DNA of 41,872 nt from Sandaracinaceae bacterium (GCA_004213565.1 SHBB01000006.1:1-41872); one strand, 5' to 3'. Shown: positions 8,284 to 15,966, numbered from the stretch's first letter. Numbers and translations: made by a program. Notes: generated by a model not told the origin, from the letters alone.

Positions 8284-9515
8284 TCGGGACCGTCGTGGCG
8301 GGGCGCTACCGCGTCGAGGCGGAGCTCGGTCGCGGCGGCATGGGCGTGGTCTATCGCGCGGTGCAGCTCCCCATCGAGCGGCCGGTGGCTCTCAAGGTGC
8401 TGCGCCGCGAGCTGGTCGACGCGCCGAAGGCCCGCGCGCGCTTCGAGCGAGAGGCCCGCGCGCTGAGCGCCCTGCCCCACCCCTCGGCGGTGGCCATCTA
8501 CGACTTCGGCGAGCACGAGGGCATGGCCTACCTCGCGATGGAGCTGCTCCACGGCGAGACGCTCTCCGAGGCGCTGCGCGAGGGCGCGTTCGGCGCGGCG
8601 CGCGCGATCGACGTCGCCACCCAGCTCGCCGACGTGCTCGCCGCGGCCCACGGCGTGGGGCTCGTGCACCGCGACCTGAAGCCCGAGAACATCGTGCTCG
8701 AGGGCGAGACGGTGCGCGTGCTCGACTTCGGCCTGGCGTTTCTGGCCGCGCGTGAGGGACCGGCCGGGCGCATGACCCGCGAGGGCGTGGTGGTCGGTAC
8801 CCCCGCGTATCTCTCCCCCGAGCAGGCGCGCGGCGAGGACGTGGGCCCCGCGACGGACGTCTACGCGCTCGGCTGCGTGCTGCACGAGCTGTTGACCGGC
8901 AAGGCGCCCTTCGTCGGCACCGAGATGGAGGTGCTGACCAAGCAGATGTTCGCGCCCGCGCCGCCGCTCGAGCGGGAGGGCGGGCTCGACGTGCCGGCCG
9001 CGCTCGACGTCTTGCGCCGCGCGATGCTCGACAAGGTGCCCGACCGCCGCCCCGGCGCGGCGGAGATCCGCGACCGCCTCGCGCTCCTCGACCCCGACCC
9101 CGACCGCGGCCGCGTGCGAGCCAGCGCCGACGGCTACCTCGGCGCCCGGGCCGCGCGCATGGTCGAGGCGGCACCTGCTTCGGAACCGAGCGCCGACGTC
9201 CCGGAGATCGGCGTCGTCGGCGAGATCTCGCCCGAGCTCATGCTCGGCCTCACCGCCAACGGCATCGCCGCCTTCGTGCTCAGCGACGCCGAGCCCATCG
9301 ACGGATCCACCCGCGCTCTCTACGCGCCGGGCGCCGACGAGGCCGCGCTGCGCGCCCTGTCCGCGCACGGCCTCCCCATCGTCACCGACCACGCCAAGGG
9401 CGACATCGCCGGCCTCACCGCGCGCCTCGCCGCCGGCGCCGCCGACGTCGTGCTCCGCCCCGTCGCCGCCGCCGACCTCGCCCGCAAGCTCCTCCGCGTC
9501 ACCCGCGACGGCTGA
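8280..9515 (+). CDS. Ser/Thr protein kinase with C-terminal receiver-like domain
   Basis: The 411-residue kinase starts at a GTG overlapping the cyclase stop (GTGA). The kinase domain spans ~9-275 with LGRGGMGVVY, VALKVL (ATP-binding Lys), HRDLKPEN (catalytic Asp132), DFGLAF and GTPAYLSPEQARG. No transmembrane helix follows. Instead residues ~309-405 look like a degenerate receiver domain: GLPIVTDHAKGD, then AAGAADVVLRPV and an amphipathic last helix, resembling the 'aGADdyLxKPv' end of true receivers. The conserved Lys is Arg here, and I find no phospho-acceptor Asp in a normal context. The tail is therefore probably a phosphorylation-independent interaction domain. The kinase call is firm; the receiver relation is pattern-based. 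Confidence 0.93.
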   Translation: MIGTVVAGRYRVEAELGRGGMGVVYRAVQLPIERPVALKVLRRELVDAPKARARFEREARALSALPHPSAVAIYDFGEHEGMAYLAMELLHGETLSEALREGAFGAARAIDVATQLADVLAAAHGVGLVHRDLKPENIVLEGETVRVLDFGLAFLAAREGPAGRMTREGVVVGTPAYLSPEQARGEDVGPATDVYALGCVLHELLTGKAPFVGTEMEVLTKQMFAPAPPLEREGGLDVPAALDVLRRAMLDKVPDRRPGAAEIRDRLALLDPDPDRGRVRASADGYLGARAARMVEAAPASEPSADVPEIGVVGEISPELMLGLTANGIAAFVLSDAEPIDGSTRALYAPGADEAALRALSAHGLPIVTDHAKGDIAGLTARLAAGAADVVLRPVAAADLARKLLRVTRDG

Positions 9516-9591
9516 ACGACCGGGGACGATCCTATACAAACATCCAAACTCGCGACGCGCGGTCCTGGGAGCTGGAGACGCCACAGGTCGC

Positions 9592-10686
9592 TCATGGCCT
9601 CCGCGTCGCGCGGACGGCCTCCACCGCGTAGGCGAGCGAGATGTGCTCGCACACGGTGGGATCCTCGGCGCTCGGGCTCACGTCCGCGACGGCCTGGAGG
9701 ACGTTTCTGGCCGTCTCGGCGTCGATGCGCCCCCCGAGGGGCGCTCGTTCTCCCGTCCACTGCTCGACCATGGCCTCCACCGGGGTGAGCGCGGCCAGGT
9801 ACCCGTGGAAGAGGCCACGCTCGCAGATGGCGGCGCGAAGCCTCGGGCGCGTCAGCTGCTCCGGGTAGCCGAAGCGCTCCCGAGGGAGCGACAGCTCGGA
9901 CCAGGAAGCCTCGAGCCGACCGTGGAGGATGCTCCCCGTCGATGGCGCAGCCAGCGTGGCCACGGTCTCGAGCTCCTGGCCGGCCGCGATCACGTCGCCG
10001 TCGAGGGCGGGCGGCGACCCGTCGGTCGTCCGAACCGCGTACATCGCGACGTTCACCTCGGGATCGTGCTCGAAGCTGTCCACGCCGGTGACCTCGACGA
10101 TCATGAGGAGCCGCCCGGCCCGCAGATCCTCCAAGAGGCGCGCGTCGATGCACCCATCTCTCATCCCCGCGGGGCACTCGGAGGAGTCCATGAGGCCCTC
10201 CATCGTGCCGATCAGCGCCTCGAAGACGTTGTCGATACCGGTCACCCCCGGCTCGATGGCGCTGGCGTGGTCCTCACCGAACTCCTCGCAGGTGGCGTCG
10301 GCGAGGTTGGATCCGAACCCGCTGTCGAGGCCGTCGAAGTCGGCCCCGATCCCGCTCGCGACGTCGCCGGACCGACGCGTCGCTTCGGGCAGCGCCAGGT
10401 GCGAGACGAGGTACGAGAAGGTCGCTCCGTCCAGCTCGGCGCTCACGTCCACCGTGCGCGCTTCGTCGGAGTGGAGGGGGACCGTGAGTGGGCAAGGCGT
10501 CGCGGCGCCGTCCGCGCACACCCGATCGCGCGGCGGGAACGTCACCGTGTCGACGACCGGCCCGGTCGAAGGCTCGCATGGGGAGCGGGGCGGCCACGTC
10601 GTCTCACCCTCCAGCTGACAGCCGGTCAGCGCCCAGACGAGGAGGGAGAACGCGAGGAGCGCGTGCTTGTTCAACGCTGTGTGCAT
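9592..10686 (-). CDS. Lipoprotein of unknown function
   Basis: From the ATG at 10686 the product is 364 residues. It begins MHTALNKHALLAFSLLVWALTGC with Cys23 in a lipobox. A TTG six codons upstream is a weaker start. The mature part has scattered cysteines (DRVCADG, ATPCPL, DATCEEF, SSECPAG, DGCIDARLL, AICERG, TVCEHISL), suggesting disulfides in a folded periplasmic or surface domain. A beta-rich middle section (LLMIVEVTGVDSFEHDPEVNVAMYAV) is followed by a helical C-terminus (DAETARNVLQAVADVSPS). I do not recognise a family. It stands alone: it is convergent with the kinase at 8280-9515 and separated from the next minus-strand gene by about 70 bases in which I see nothing. Confidence 0.8.
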   Translation of the reverse strand: MHTALNKHALLAFSLLVWALTGCQLEGETTWPPRSPCEPSTGPVVDTVTFPPRDRVCADGAATPCPLTVPLHSDEARTVDVSAELDGATFSYLVSHLALPEATRRSGDVASGIGADFDGLDSGFGSNLADATCEEFGEDHASAIEPGVTGIDNVFEALIGTMEGLMDSSECPAGMRDGCIDARLLEDLRAGRLLMIVEVTGVDSFEHDPEVNVAMYAVRTTDGSPPALDGDVIAAGQELETVATLAAPSTGSILHGRLEASWSELSLPRERFGYPEQLTRPRLRAAICERGLFHGYLAALTPVEAMVEQWTGERAPLGGRIDAETARNVLQAVADVSPSAEDPTVCEHISLAYAVEAVRATRRP

Positions 10687-10758
10687 GGACCGTGCGCTCT
10701 GCAAGCGCCGAACCGAGCGACCGCGTCGACCGGAAGCGCCCGAGCCTGTGAAAGCGGC

Positions 10759-10914
10759 TCACACCTCGGCACAGGACACGACCACACGGCTGCGTGCTGG
10801 CACACCTGCGCCTGGCACCGCTGCAGGGAGGATCGCGTAAGGGATAGCGGCTCGCTCCAGCGCGTCGGCGAGCTCTCGGGCGGCCTCGGCCGCGCTGCGT
10901 TCAGGAAGCGTCAC
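10759..10914 (-). pseudogene. Decayed nucleotidyltransferase-like gene (AbiEii type), N-terminal remnant
   Basis: A GTG at 10914 overlaps the end of the 84-aa gene and opens a 51-codon frame: VTLPERSAAEAARELADALERAAIPYAI and onward. It resembles the start of AbiEii/MNT-like nucleotidyltransferases, which normally continue with 'GGxALxxxGxxRxTxDVDl', where the two Asp bind metal. Here the matching segment reads AAVPGAGVPARSRVVV: the Gly-Ser/Gly-Gly site and both catalytic Asp are gone, and a stop follows after a few residues. A functional enzyme would need some 150 or more further residues, which are absent. I infer a remnant of a two-gene cassette. It could instead be a genuine tiny protein or chance reading. 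Confidence 0.4.
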
Positions 10915-11155
10915 TGCCCCAACCGTGCTGCCGGCGGAGCCTGGCCAGCGCCTGCACGGTGCTCTCCGGGAGAGGGTCTTGGTAGGAGAGGACGCGCTCC
11001 CCGTGTCCACTCGCCTTGGCCGCCCAGAGCGCGTCGCGCGCGCAGAGCTCCGCGAGCCGCCAGAGCTCGGCCGGCGTCAACCCTCTCCACTCCTCGACTT
11101 CGCGGCGCACCGACTCCGCGTCGTCGACGACCCATCCTGGCAGCTCGTCGAGCAC
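10901..11155 (-). CDS. 84-aa conserved-looking protein, probable partner of a lost nucleotidyltransferase
   Basis: The product begins VLDELPGWVVDDAESVRREV and contains WRGLTPAELWRLAELCARDALWAAKASG and DPLPESTVQALARLRR. It is helical, soluble, has no signal peptide, and its composition is that of a real gene. The LTPAERWRL-like helix and the 'DPLPxST' end look like a family I associate with myxobacterial pairs in which the second gene is a nucleotidyltransferase; that is from memory, not verified. The following frame (10759-10914) overlaps it by 14 bases and looks like the decayed partner. The start is GTG, with TATGAT ending exactly 6 bases upstream. The biochemical function is unknown; an antitoxin-like role is only a possibility. 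Confidence 0.72.
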   Translation of the reverse strand: MLDELPGWVVDDAESVRREVEEWRGLTPAELWRLAELCARDALWAAKASGHGERVLSYQDPLPESTVQALARLRRQHGWGSDAS

Positions 11156-11161
11156 GACCGG

Positions 11162-11167
11162 ATCATA
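11162..11167 (-). promoter_or_regulatory. Putative -10 hexamer TATGAT, 6 bases before GTG of 84-aa gene
   Basis: TATGAT differs from the sigma-70 consensus TATAAT at one base and lies exactly 6 bases before the GTG at 11155. There is no Shine-Dalgarno in between, so a leaderless transcript is likely. No -35 element is obvious upstream. Confidence 0.5.
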
Positions 11168-11267
11168 GCAACGCGAGCGCCCGAGGGCGCGGATTACGAC
11201 CTGGCGCGCCGACCGCTGAGCTGCCGGGTCTTGACAGCCGAGACCTCATGTTCAGCTTGCCAGGACT

Positions 11268-12206
11268 CTGACCTTTCACGCCTTCGACGCAGCGGCGCTG
11301 TGTGCACGCTTCCCGCCTCGGTTCCGCGACGAGAACAAGCGGCGCGCGCACGACTGGCTGCGCGCGACGCACGCTCCTTCGGGCACGCTCGCGGTCTCGC
11401 GCACGCACGAGCGTGAGCTGCCGGCCGAGTATCGTGTGCCGGGTGGCCCGGACGTGCGGTGCGTGGACACGTACTACGACTACCCCGCGTCGAGCGACGA
11501 GGCGCGGCACTGGCACGTGAACTTCGCGCACTCGGATCTCTTCGTGGCGTACGGCGGCCCGGGGCTCGCGCAAGACGAGCTGCAGGTGCTCGAACACCCG
11601 GTGCTGGCGTCGTTGCGCGAGCGTCTCGTCCAGGAGCCCATGGCGGAGCTGCCGCCCGCGACGGTCTTCGACGGCGCGCCGACCCCCATCCTGATCGAAG
11701 GCGCGCTGCGCCTGGGCCAGCTCGAGACGCGGGAGCTCTACGGGCGGCGGTTCAGCGAGGCGGGGGAGGAGGCGCTGCGGAGCGCGCTGACCATCTTGCC
11801 GCGGCCACACGCCACCCACCTCATCGCGATGGAGGCGATCCCCGGCGGGCGCGGCGCATACTCGCTCGACGAGATCGACTACCTGATCGCGACGGCCTAC
11901 ACGGGCTTCTCGGCCGCCGTCGAGCGGACCCGGTCGCGCGGCGACGCGGACACGGTCATCCACACCGGCTTCTGGGGATGCGGCGCGTATGGCGGGAGTC
12001 GGCGACTGATGACGCTGGTCCAGCTCATCGCCGCGAGGCTCGCCGATGCCGACGAGCTCGTCTTCCACGCGCCCGGCGCCACGAGCGAATTCGACGACGC
12101 GCGGCGCGAGCTCGCCCGGATGGCCCCTCGCACCCTCGCGACCGAGCGCCTGCTGGCCGCGATCGAGCGCTGCGGCTTCGCGTGGGGCGTGTCGGACGGA
12201 ACCTGA
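11268..12206 (+). CDS. Divergent poly(ADP-ribose) glycohydrolase (PARG)-like protein; 5' end unclear
   Basis: The C-terminal half matches the PARG catalytic fold closely: WHVNFAHS resembles 'VDFAN', LAQDELQVLEHP resembles 'VQEEIRFLxxPE', ILIEGALR resembles 'LIITGxE', and HTGFWGCGAYGGSRRLMTLVQ (11964-12026) resembles 'ATGNWGCGAFGGDxxLKxLIQ'. Known PARGs cut ADP-ribose polymers using GGG-x6-8-QEE. Here QEE is QDE (11571-11579), keeping the last Glu, and the GGG loop aligns with FVA, so activity is uncertain. The first standard start in frame is GTG 11436, but coding-like sequence (TFHAFDAAALCARF, RFRDENKRRAHDWLRA) extends up to ~11268, where only CTG is available. An ATG at 11248 in another frame (MFSLPGL, then TGA) would join it after a one-base insertion. 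Three bases separate it from the next gene. Confidence 0.72.
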   Translation: MTFHAFDAAALCARFPPRFRDENKRRAHDWLRATHAPSGTLAVSRTHERELPAEYRVPGGPDVRCVDTYYDYPASSDEARHWHVNFAHSDLFVAYGGPGLAQDELQVLEHPVLASLRERLVQEPMAELPPATVFDGAPTPILIEGALRLGQLETRELYGRRFSEAGEEALRSALTILPRPHATHLIAMEAIPGGRGAYSLDEIDYLIATAYTGFSAAVERTRSRGDADTVIHTGFWGCGAYGGSRRLMTLVQLIAARLADADELVFHAPGATSEFDDARRELARMAPRTLATERLLAAIERCGFAWGVSDGT

Positions 12207-12209
12207 GCG

Positions 12210-12488
12210 ATGGGGATGGCCAGGTCGGCCGCTGCTGTCTTCGCGCTCGCGGTCTGCAGCGCGCCGGGGGTCGCCTACGCGCACTCCCCCGACTGCGCGC
12301 GGAACGTGGGCGTCGCCTCGTTCGTGGTCTTCCTCGCCGCGCTCCTGGGCGCCGCGTTCGTGATGGAGCGCCGCTTCGGCTCCGACGACAGCGGCGCGCT
12401 GCCCATCACGGCGTGGCTCGGCCTCGCGCTCCTCGCGCTGCTCGCGGCCGCGCTCTTCGCCTCCATCGGATACGTCAGCCTATGTTGA
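12210..12488 (+). CDS. Small membrane protein with signal-like first helix
   Basis: The 92-residue product has a first hydrophobic segment (AAAVFALAVCSAPGVAYA, possible cleavage after AYA), a second helix (VGVASFVVFLAALLGAAFVM) and a third (LGLALLALLAAALFASIGYV). A short charged loop (ERRFGSDDSG) joins the last two. It is probably an inner-membrane hairpin with a cleaved or retained N-terminal helix. The ATG lies 3 bases after the PARG-like stop, so it is probably co-transcribed. I do not recognise the family. Its hydrophobic pattern would be consistent with an accessory membrane effector or an ordinary small membrane protein; the sequence does not decide. Confidence 0.65.
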   Translation: MGMARSAAAVFALAVCSAPGVAYAHSPDCARNVGVASFVVFLAALLGAAFVMERRFGSDDSGALPITAWLGLALLALLAAALFASIGYVSLC

Positions 12489-12507
12489 CACCCACATCTA
12501 CCGTGGG

Positions 12508-12527
12508 GGAGCCGTCTCAGCGGCTCC
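12508..12527. terminator. Possible hairpin between convergent genes
   Basis: GGAGCCG (12508-12514) and CGGCTCC (12521-12527) form a perfect 7-bp stem with a 6-base loop. It lies in the 28-base gap between the convergent genes ending at 12488 and 12517 and reaches into the 3' end of the latter. There is no T-tract on either strand, so if it terminates it may need Rho or act only weakly. Confidence 0.35.
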
Positions 12528-13551
12528 ACGCGTCAAGCAACGCCCGGGCTCCCGGGGGGAGCCGGCCGTAGGACGAGTCGTCCGTGAAGGGCAGCTCGCT
12601 CACCGTGGCGAGCAGCAGGGCCCGGTTGTAGGGGTCCAGCCGGTCGTCGTCGATCCAGCGGCGCACGCGCGCGACGAAGTCGGGGCCGAGGTCCGGCACG
12701 ACGCGACGGCGGTCGGCCAGGGCCAGCCGCCTCCGATCGCCCGGGAGATCGATGAGCAGGCCGAGCATCAGCTGCTGCGGATCGACGCCCACCTCTCGCA
12801 GGAGACCCAGGTGGCCCTGCGGGTGCGCCTGGCCATAGCTCGACCACGCGGTGCGCGGGCTCGACCAGTAGCCGACGGTGTCCATCCACCCCTGCACCGC
12901 CCACCCGGTCCGGCCCGCCTGGGCGGCGGCGTGCGCGCGGATCTGCGCGACGGTCTGAGGCGTGGTGTTCATCGAGCAGTAGCCCCGGGGGTGATATCGG
13001 CGCAGCGCCTCGAGGTGCGGGACCAGGTCGACCCCGGACGGCCCCGCCCAGGCGCCCTCCGGGAGGTCGATGGCGTCCACCAGCTCGTCTTCGTCGTAGA
13101 CGTTCAGCTCGCCCTCGAAGGCGAGCAAAGTGTGGGCGTAGGCGACGTGCTCGGCGAGCTCCTCCGGGAGTGGCGGGCTCGCGCCGAGGGTCGGCTCGGT
13201 GACGAGGCCTTCGGGCCACGCGCAAGGGAAGCGCTCGCAACCTTCGGGGGGCGGGTCGAAGCCATCCGACGTGAACCAGACGATGAGCTGCCACTCGTCG
13301 TCCTCGCGCCCGACGAGCGCGTGGCGGCCCGCGTCGCCGCCTCCGACCTCCACCATCGACCACGGCCGGGGGAGAGACTCCCGGGTGGCGCGGAAGGCCG
13401 CGTCGGTGGGCCAGCTGCGTGACGTCCTGGGCGCGACGGCCGCGTCCTCGGGGGGCGGCGGGTGATGGGCCGAGGGCGCGGTCTGCAGGCCGCCCGCCTC
13501 CAGCGCGCAGGCCGGGAGGGCGAGGAGGGCGAGTGGGAGGAGTCGGTGCAT
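12517..13551 (-). CDS. Lipoprotein of unknown function
   Basis: The 344-residue product starts MHRLLPLALLALPAC; Cys15 sits in the lipobox LPAC. A Pro/Ala-rich spacer (HHPPPPEDAAVAP) follows. The mature domain has a beta-rich first half (RHALVGREDDEWQLIVWFTSDGF with the acidic PPPEGCERFPCAW cysteine pair) and a helical second half that includes VAQIRAHAAAQAGRTGW and LDPYNRALLLATVSELPF. I do not recognise the fold. The C-terminal part with its regular helices and final LPPGARALLDAW could be a small all-helical domain. It is divergent from the LysM-FecR gene (90-base gap) and convergent with the small membrane protein. No Shine-Dalgarno or -10 box convinces. Confidence 0.8.
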   Translation of the reverse strand: MHRLLPLALLALPACALEAGGLQTAPSAHHPPPPEDAAVAPRTSRSWPTDAAFRATRESLPRPWSMVEVGGGDAGRHALVGREDDEWQLIVWFTSDGFDPPPEGCERFPCAWPEGLVTEPTLGASPPLPEELAEHVAYAHTLLAFEGELNVYDEDELVDAIDLPEGAWAGPSGVDLVPHLEALRRYHPRGYCSMNTTPQTVAQIRAHAAAQAGRTGWAVQGWMDTVGYWSSPRTAWSSYGQAHPQGHLGLLREVGVDPQQLMLGLLIDLPGDRRRLALADRRRVVPDLGPDFVARVRRWIDDDRLDPYNRALLLATVSELPFTDDSSYGRLPPGARALLDAWSR

Positions 13552-13641
13552 GGTGAATGGAGCGTCTACAGCACGGAACCTTGGGTCTGTTCCCTGCTAC
13601 GGCGGGGAGGAGGAAGATCGTCCCTGACGCGCGCCGGCGCG

Positions 13642-15957
13642 GTGAGGCACGATCGGGGCATCCGGTGCTTCGGCCTCATCGCGCTCTGTTCGTGGCTCGC
13701 GCTCTGTCTGTGCGCGGGCGAGGCGCGGGCGCAGGCGACCCGGTACACGGTGCGCGAGGGGGACACGTGCCGCGGGATCGCGACGCGGGTGTACGGGGAC
13801 GGCGAGGCGTATCGACGGATCCACGACGCGAACCCGCAGCTGGGGCCGCCTCCGCACGATCTCGAGCCGGGGACGGTGCTCACGCTGCCCGCGCCCGAGC
13901 CGCCGGCGGAGCTGAGCGCGGTGCATCGGCGGGTGGAGCGGCGGCCTCCGGCGGCGGCGGCGTTCGCGGACGCGCGCGCGGGGCAGCAGCTGCCGCGCGG
14001 GACGCAGGTGCGCACGCACGACGCGGCGAGCGCGGAGATCACGTTCGCGGACGACGCGCAGGTCACGGTGCGCGAGCGGACGCTGGTGATCGTGTACGGC
14101 GGCGAGCGGCGGCTCGCGCAGCGGCGCGTCACCCGGGCGGAGCTCGAGCGCGGGGCGCTGCGGAGTCGGCTCGGGGAGCTGGCCGGGCGCGCGCCGCTCG
14201 AAGTGGAGACGCCCAGCTCGCGCGCGAGCCTCGACGGCGACGGCGTGGTGAGCGTCGAGGAGGACGGCACGAGCCGGGTCGCGAACCACGGAAGGCGGAT
14301 TGCGACCGTGGAGGCGGGCGGAGAGCGGGTGCGGCTGCCGCCGGGCACGGGCACGGTGGTGCGGCGCGGGGAGCGACCGACCCGAGCGCGACGCCTCTTG
14401 CCACCGCCGCGCTGGACGGTGGAGCGCAGCGGGCCGGTGATCGGCTTCGTCGGGCTCGGCGGCAACCTGCGGGGCGGGTTCGAGCCGGTGCGCGGGGCGG
14501 CGCGCTACCGCGTCGAGGTGGCGGCGTCGCCGCGCGGCGCGGAGCTGCTGACCACGCTCGAGGTCCCGGGAGACGCGCGCAGCTTCGCGGCCGAGGGCTT
14601 GCCGGAGGGCACGGTCTACGTGTCGGCGGCGAGCATCGACCCGCGCGGGCTCGAGGGGCGGCGCTCGCCCTGGCGCGCCTACACGGTGAGGTTGGCCCGG
14701 CTGGTCGAGCCAGGGGGCGGCACGCCCGAGGGCGACGCGCGGCCGCCGCGGGTCTGGCCGGGCACGTGGCTGGTCGCGCCACGCACGATGGACTGTCGCG
14801 ACGACGAGGGGGTGTGGAGCGGCATCGTCACGCTCCGCGAGACGGGGAGCCGGAGCGTGACCTGCCGGGACCGGGCGGGGGACGAGCCGGCCCCGCTCGC
14901 GGTGGTGGTGCGGGACGTGCGTGTGGAGGCCGAGGCGGACGCGAGGCTGGTGCGCGACCGAACGACGACGCTGCGCCTGCGCCTGCCGGAGGGCGGGCCG
15001 CCGACGCGCACGCTGGTGGCCGATCTCCCGGACGGGTTCCGCGCGGGTCCGGCGCGCGCGATCGAAGACGGAGTCTCGCTCGAGGTGTACGCGGCGCCGG
15101 ACGCCCCGGCCGAGGCGCGGGTGGGGCTCGCGGTGGCGGCGGGGAGCGAGCGCGTGCCGCTCGGGTCGCTGGTGCTCGCGGTGACGGATCCGGCGCCGCT
15201 CGAGCCCGCGCCGACGCCCGCCCGGCCCGATCCGCCCTCGCCCCCGCCGCGCCCCGTGCAGAGCGCGTTCGGCGACCTCGCGTGGCCGAGCGCGCTGAGC
15301 CTGCGGGACGAGCGCCGCGGCGGGTTGGCGGCGTGGATCCAGGCGGGGGCGCTCGAGGCGCCGGGCGACCCGCAGGTGCGCGTGTGGGTGGGCGCGCGAG
15401 CGCAGCTGCCGGATCTCCCGCTGCGGGTCGGCTTCGCCAGTCAGCTCGACGTGCTCGCGCGGCCCGAGAGCCCCGAGCGACGCGGCGACGCGGACCTGCT
15501 CGCGAACGTGGGCGCGCTGCTGCTGGACGAGGGGCCGCTCGGCGCCGCGATCGATCTGAGCGTCTGGATCCCGACGCGCGCGGAGCCGGACAGCCTGGGC
15601 CGGGTGCGCTTCGCGCCTTCGCTCGAGGGCTCGTGGCGGCCGCTGCCCTGGCTCGCGCTGCGCACGCGACAGGGCGCGCTGATCGACGCCACGGAGCGCG
15701 GCGCGCGGCTCTGGTCCGGCGCGCTCGGCGTGGACTTCGCGCCCATCGACGCGCTGGCGTTCGGGGCGGCGCTCGAGGGCACGGCGGGGCGCTTCTCGGA
15801 CCGGGAGGGCGCGGCGCTCGGGGTCAGCGGCGGGGCGGAGCTGCGGCTCGGGCTGCTCGACGTGGCCCTCGGAGCCCGGGTCGCGCTCACCGACGAGGCG
15901 CGCGCCCTGCTCGGCGCGTGGGCGGTGACCGGGAGCGTTCGCCTCTTCGCGCGCTGA
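13642..15957 (+). CDS. LysM - FecR domain envelope protein with C-terminal beta-strand region
   Basis: From the GTG at 13642 the product is 771 residues. Order: signal peptide (~1-31, GEARAQ cleavage); LysM domain ~32-86 (YTVREGDTCRGIATRVYGD, DANPQL, LEPGTVLTLP), which binds peptidoglycan sugars; FecR-type beta domain ~110-235 (RGTQVRTHDAASAEITFADDA pattern, SRASLDGDGVVSVEEDGTSR); Fn3-like strands ~250-370; a Pro-rich spacer near 530 (PDPPSPPPRP); and a C-terminal region (~555-771) of alternating strands ending VTGSVRLFAR, which looks like an outer-membrane barrel or barrel-like sheet. It may link outer membrane and cell wall (inference). Upstream frame extends to 13462 but lacks coding character. 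The start codon has no clear ribosome site. Confidence 0.87.
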   Translation: MRHDRGIRCFGLIALCSWLALCLCAGEARAQATRYTVREGDTCRGIATRVYGDGEAYRRIHDANPQLGPPPHDLEPGTVLTLPAPEPPAELSAVHRRVERRPPAAAAFADARAGQQLPRGTQVRTHDAASAEITFADDAQVTVRERTLVIVYGGERRLAQRRVTRAELERGALRSRLGELAGRAPLEVETPSSRASLDGDGVVSVEEDGTSRVANHGRRIATVEAGGERVRLPPGTGTVVRRGERPTRARRLLPPPRWTVERSGPVIGFVGLGGNLRGGFEPVRGAARYRVEVAASPRGAELLTTLEVPGDARSFAAEGLPEGTVYVSAASIDPRGLEGRRSPWRAYTVRLARLVEPGGGTPEGDARPPRVWPGTWLVAPRTMDCRDDEGVWSGIVTLRETGSRSVTCRDRAGDEPAPLAVVVRDVRVEAEADARLVRDRTTTLRLRLPEGGPPTRTLVADLPDGFRAGPARAIEDGVSLEVYAAPDAPAEARVGLAVAAGSERVPLGSLVLAVTDPAPLEPAPTPARPDPPSPPPRPVQSAFGDLAWPSALSLRDERRGGLAAWIQAGALEAPGDPQVRVWVGARAQLPDLPLRVGFASQLDVLARPESPERRGDADLLANVGALLLDEGPLGAAIDLSVWIPTRAEPDSLGRVRFAPSLEGSWRPLPWLALRTRQGALIDATERGARLWSGALGVDFAPIDALAFGAALEGTAGRFSDREGAALGVSGGAELRLGLLDVALGARVALTDEARALLGAWAVTGSVRLFAR

Positions 15958-15966
15958 GCCGTGAGG

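Noticed and set aside
6519-9515. 998-aa plus-strand frame across cyclase and kinase
   Set aside because: The first part lies in the wrong frame relative to the cyclase and is low-complexity Arg/Ala/Gly. Only 8280-9515 is a real gene.
9531-9540. TATACA as promoter -10 box
   Set aside because: It lies between two convergent gene ends with no start codon downstream on either strand close enough to matter.
11248-11272. prfB-like programmed +1 frameshift (CTC TGA C)
   Set aside because: A +1 shift would enter a frame that is not the PARG-like one; the required shift is -1, and no slippery heptamer is visible.
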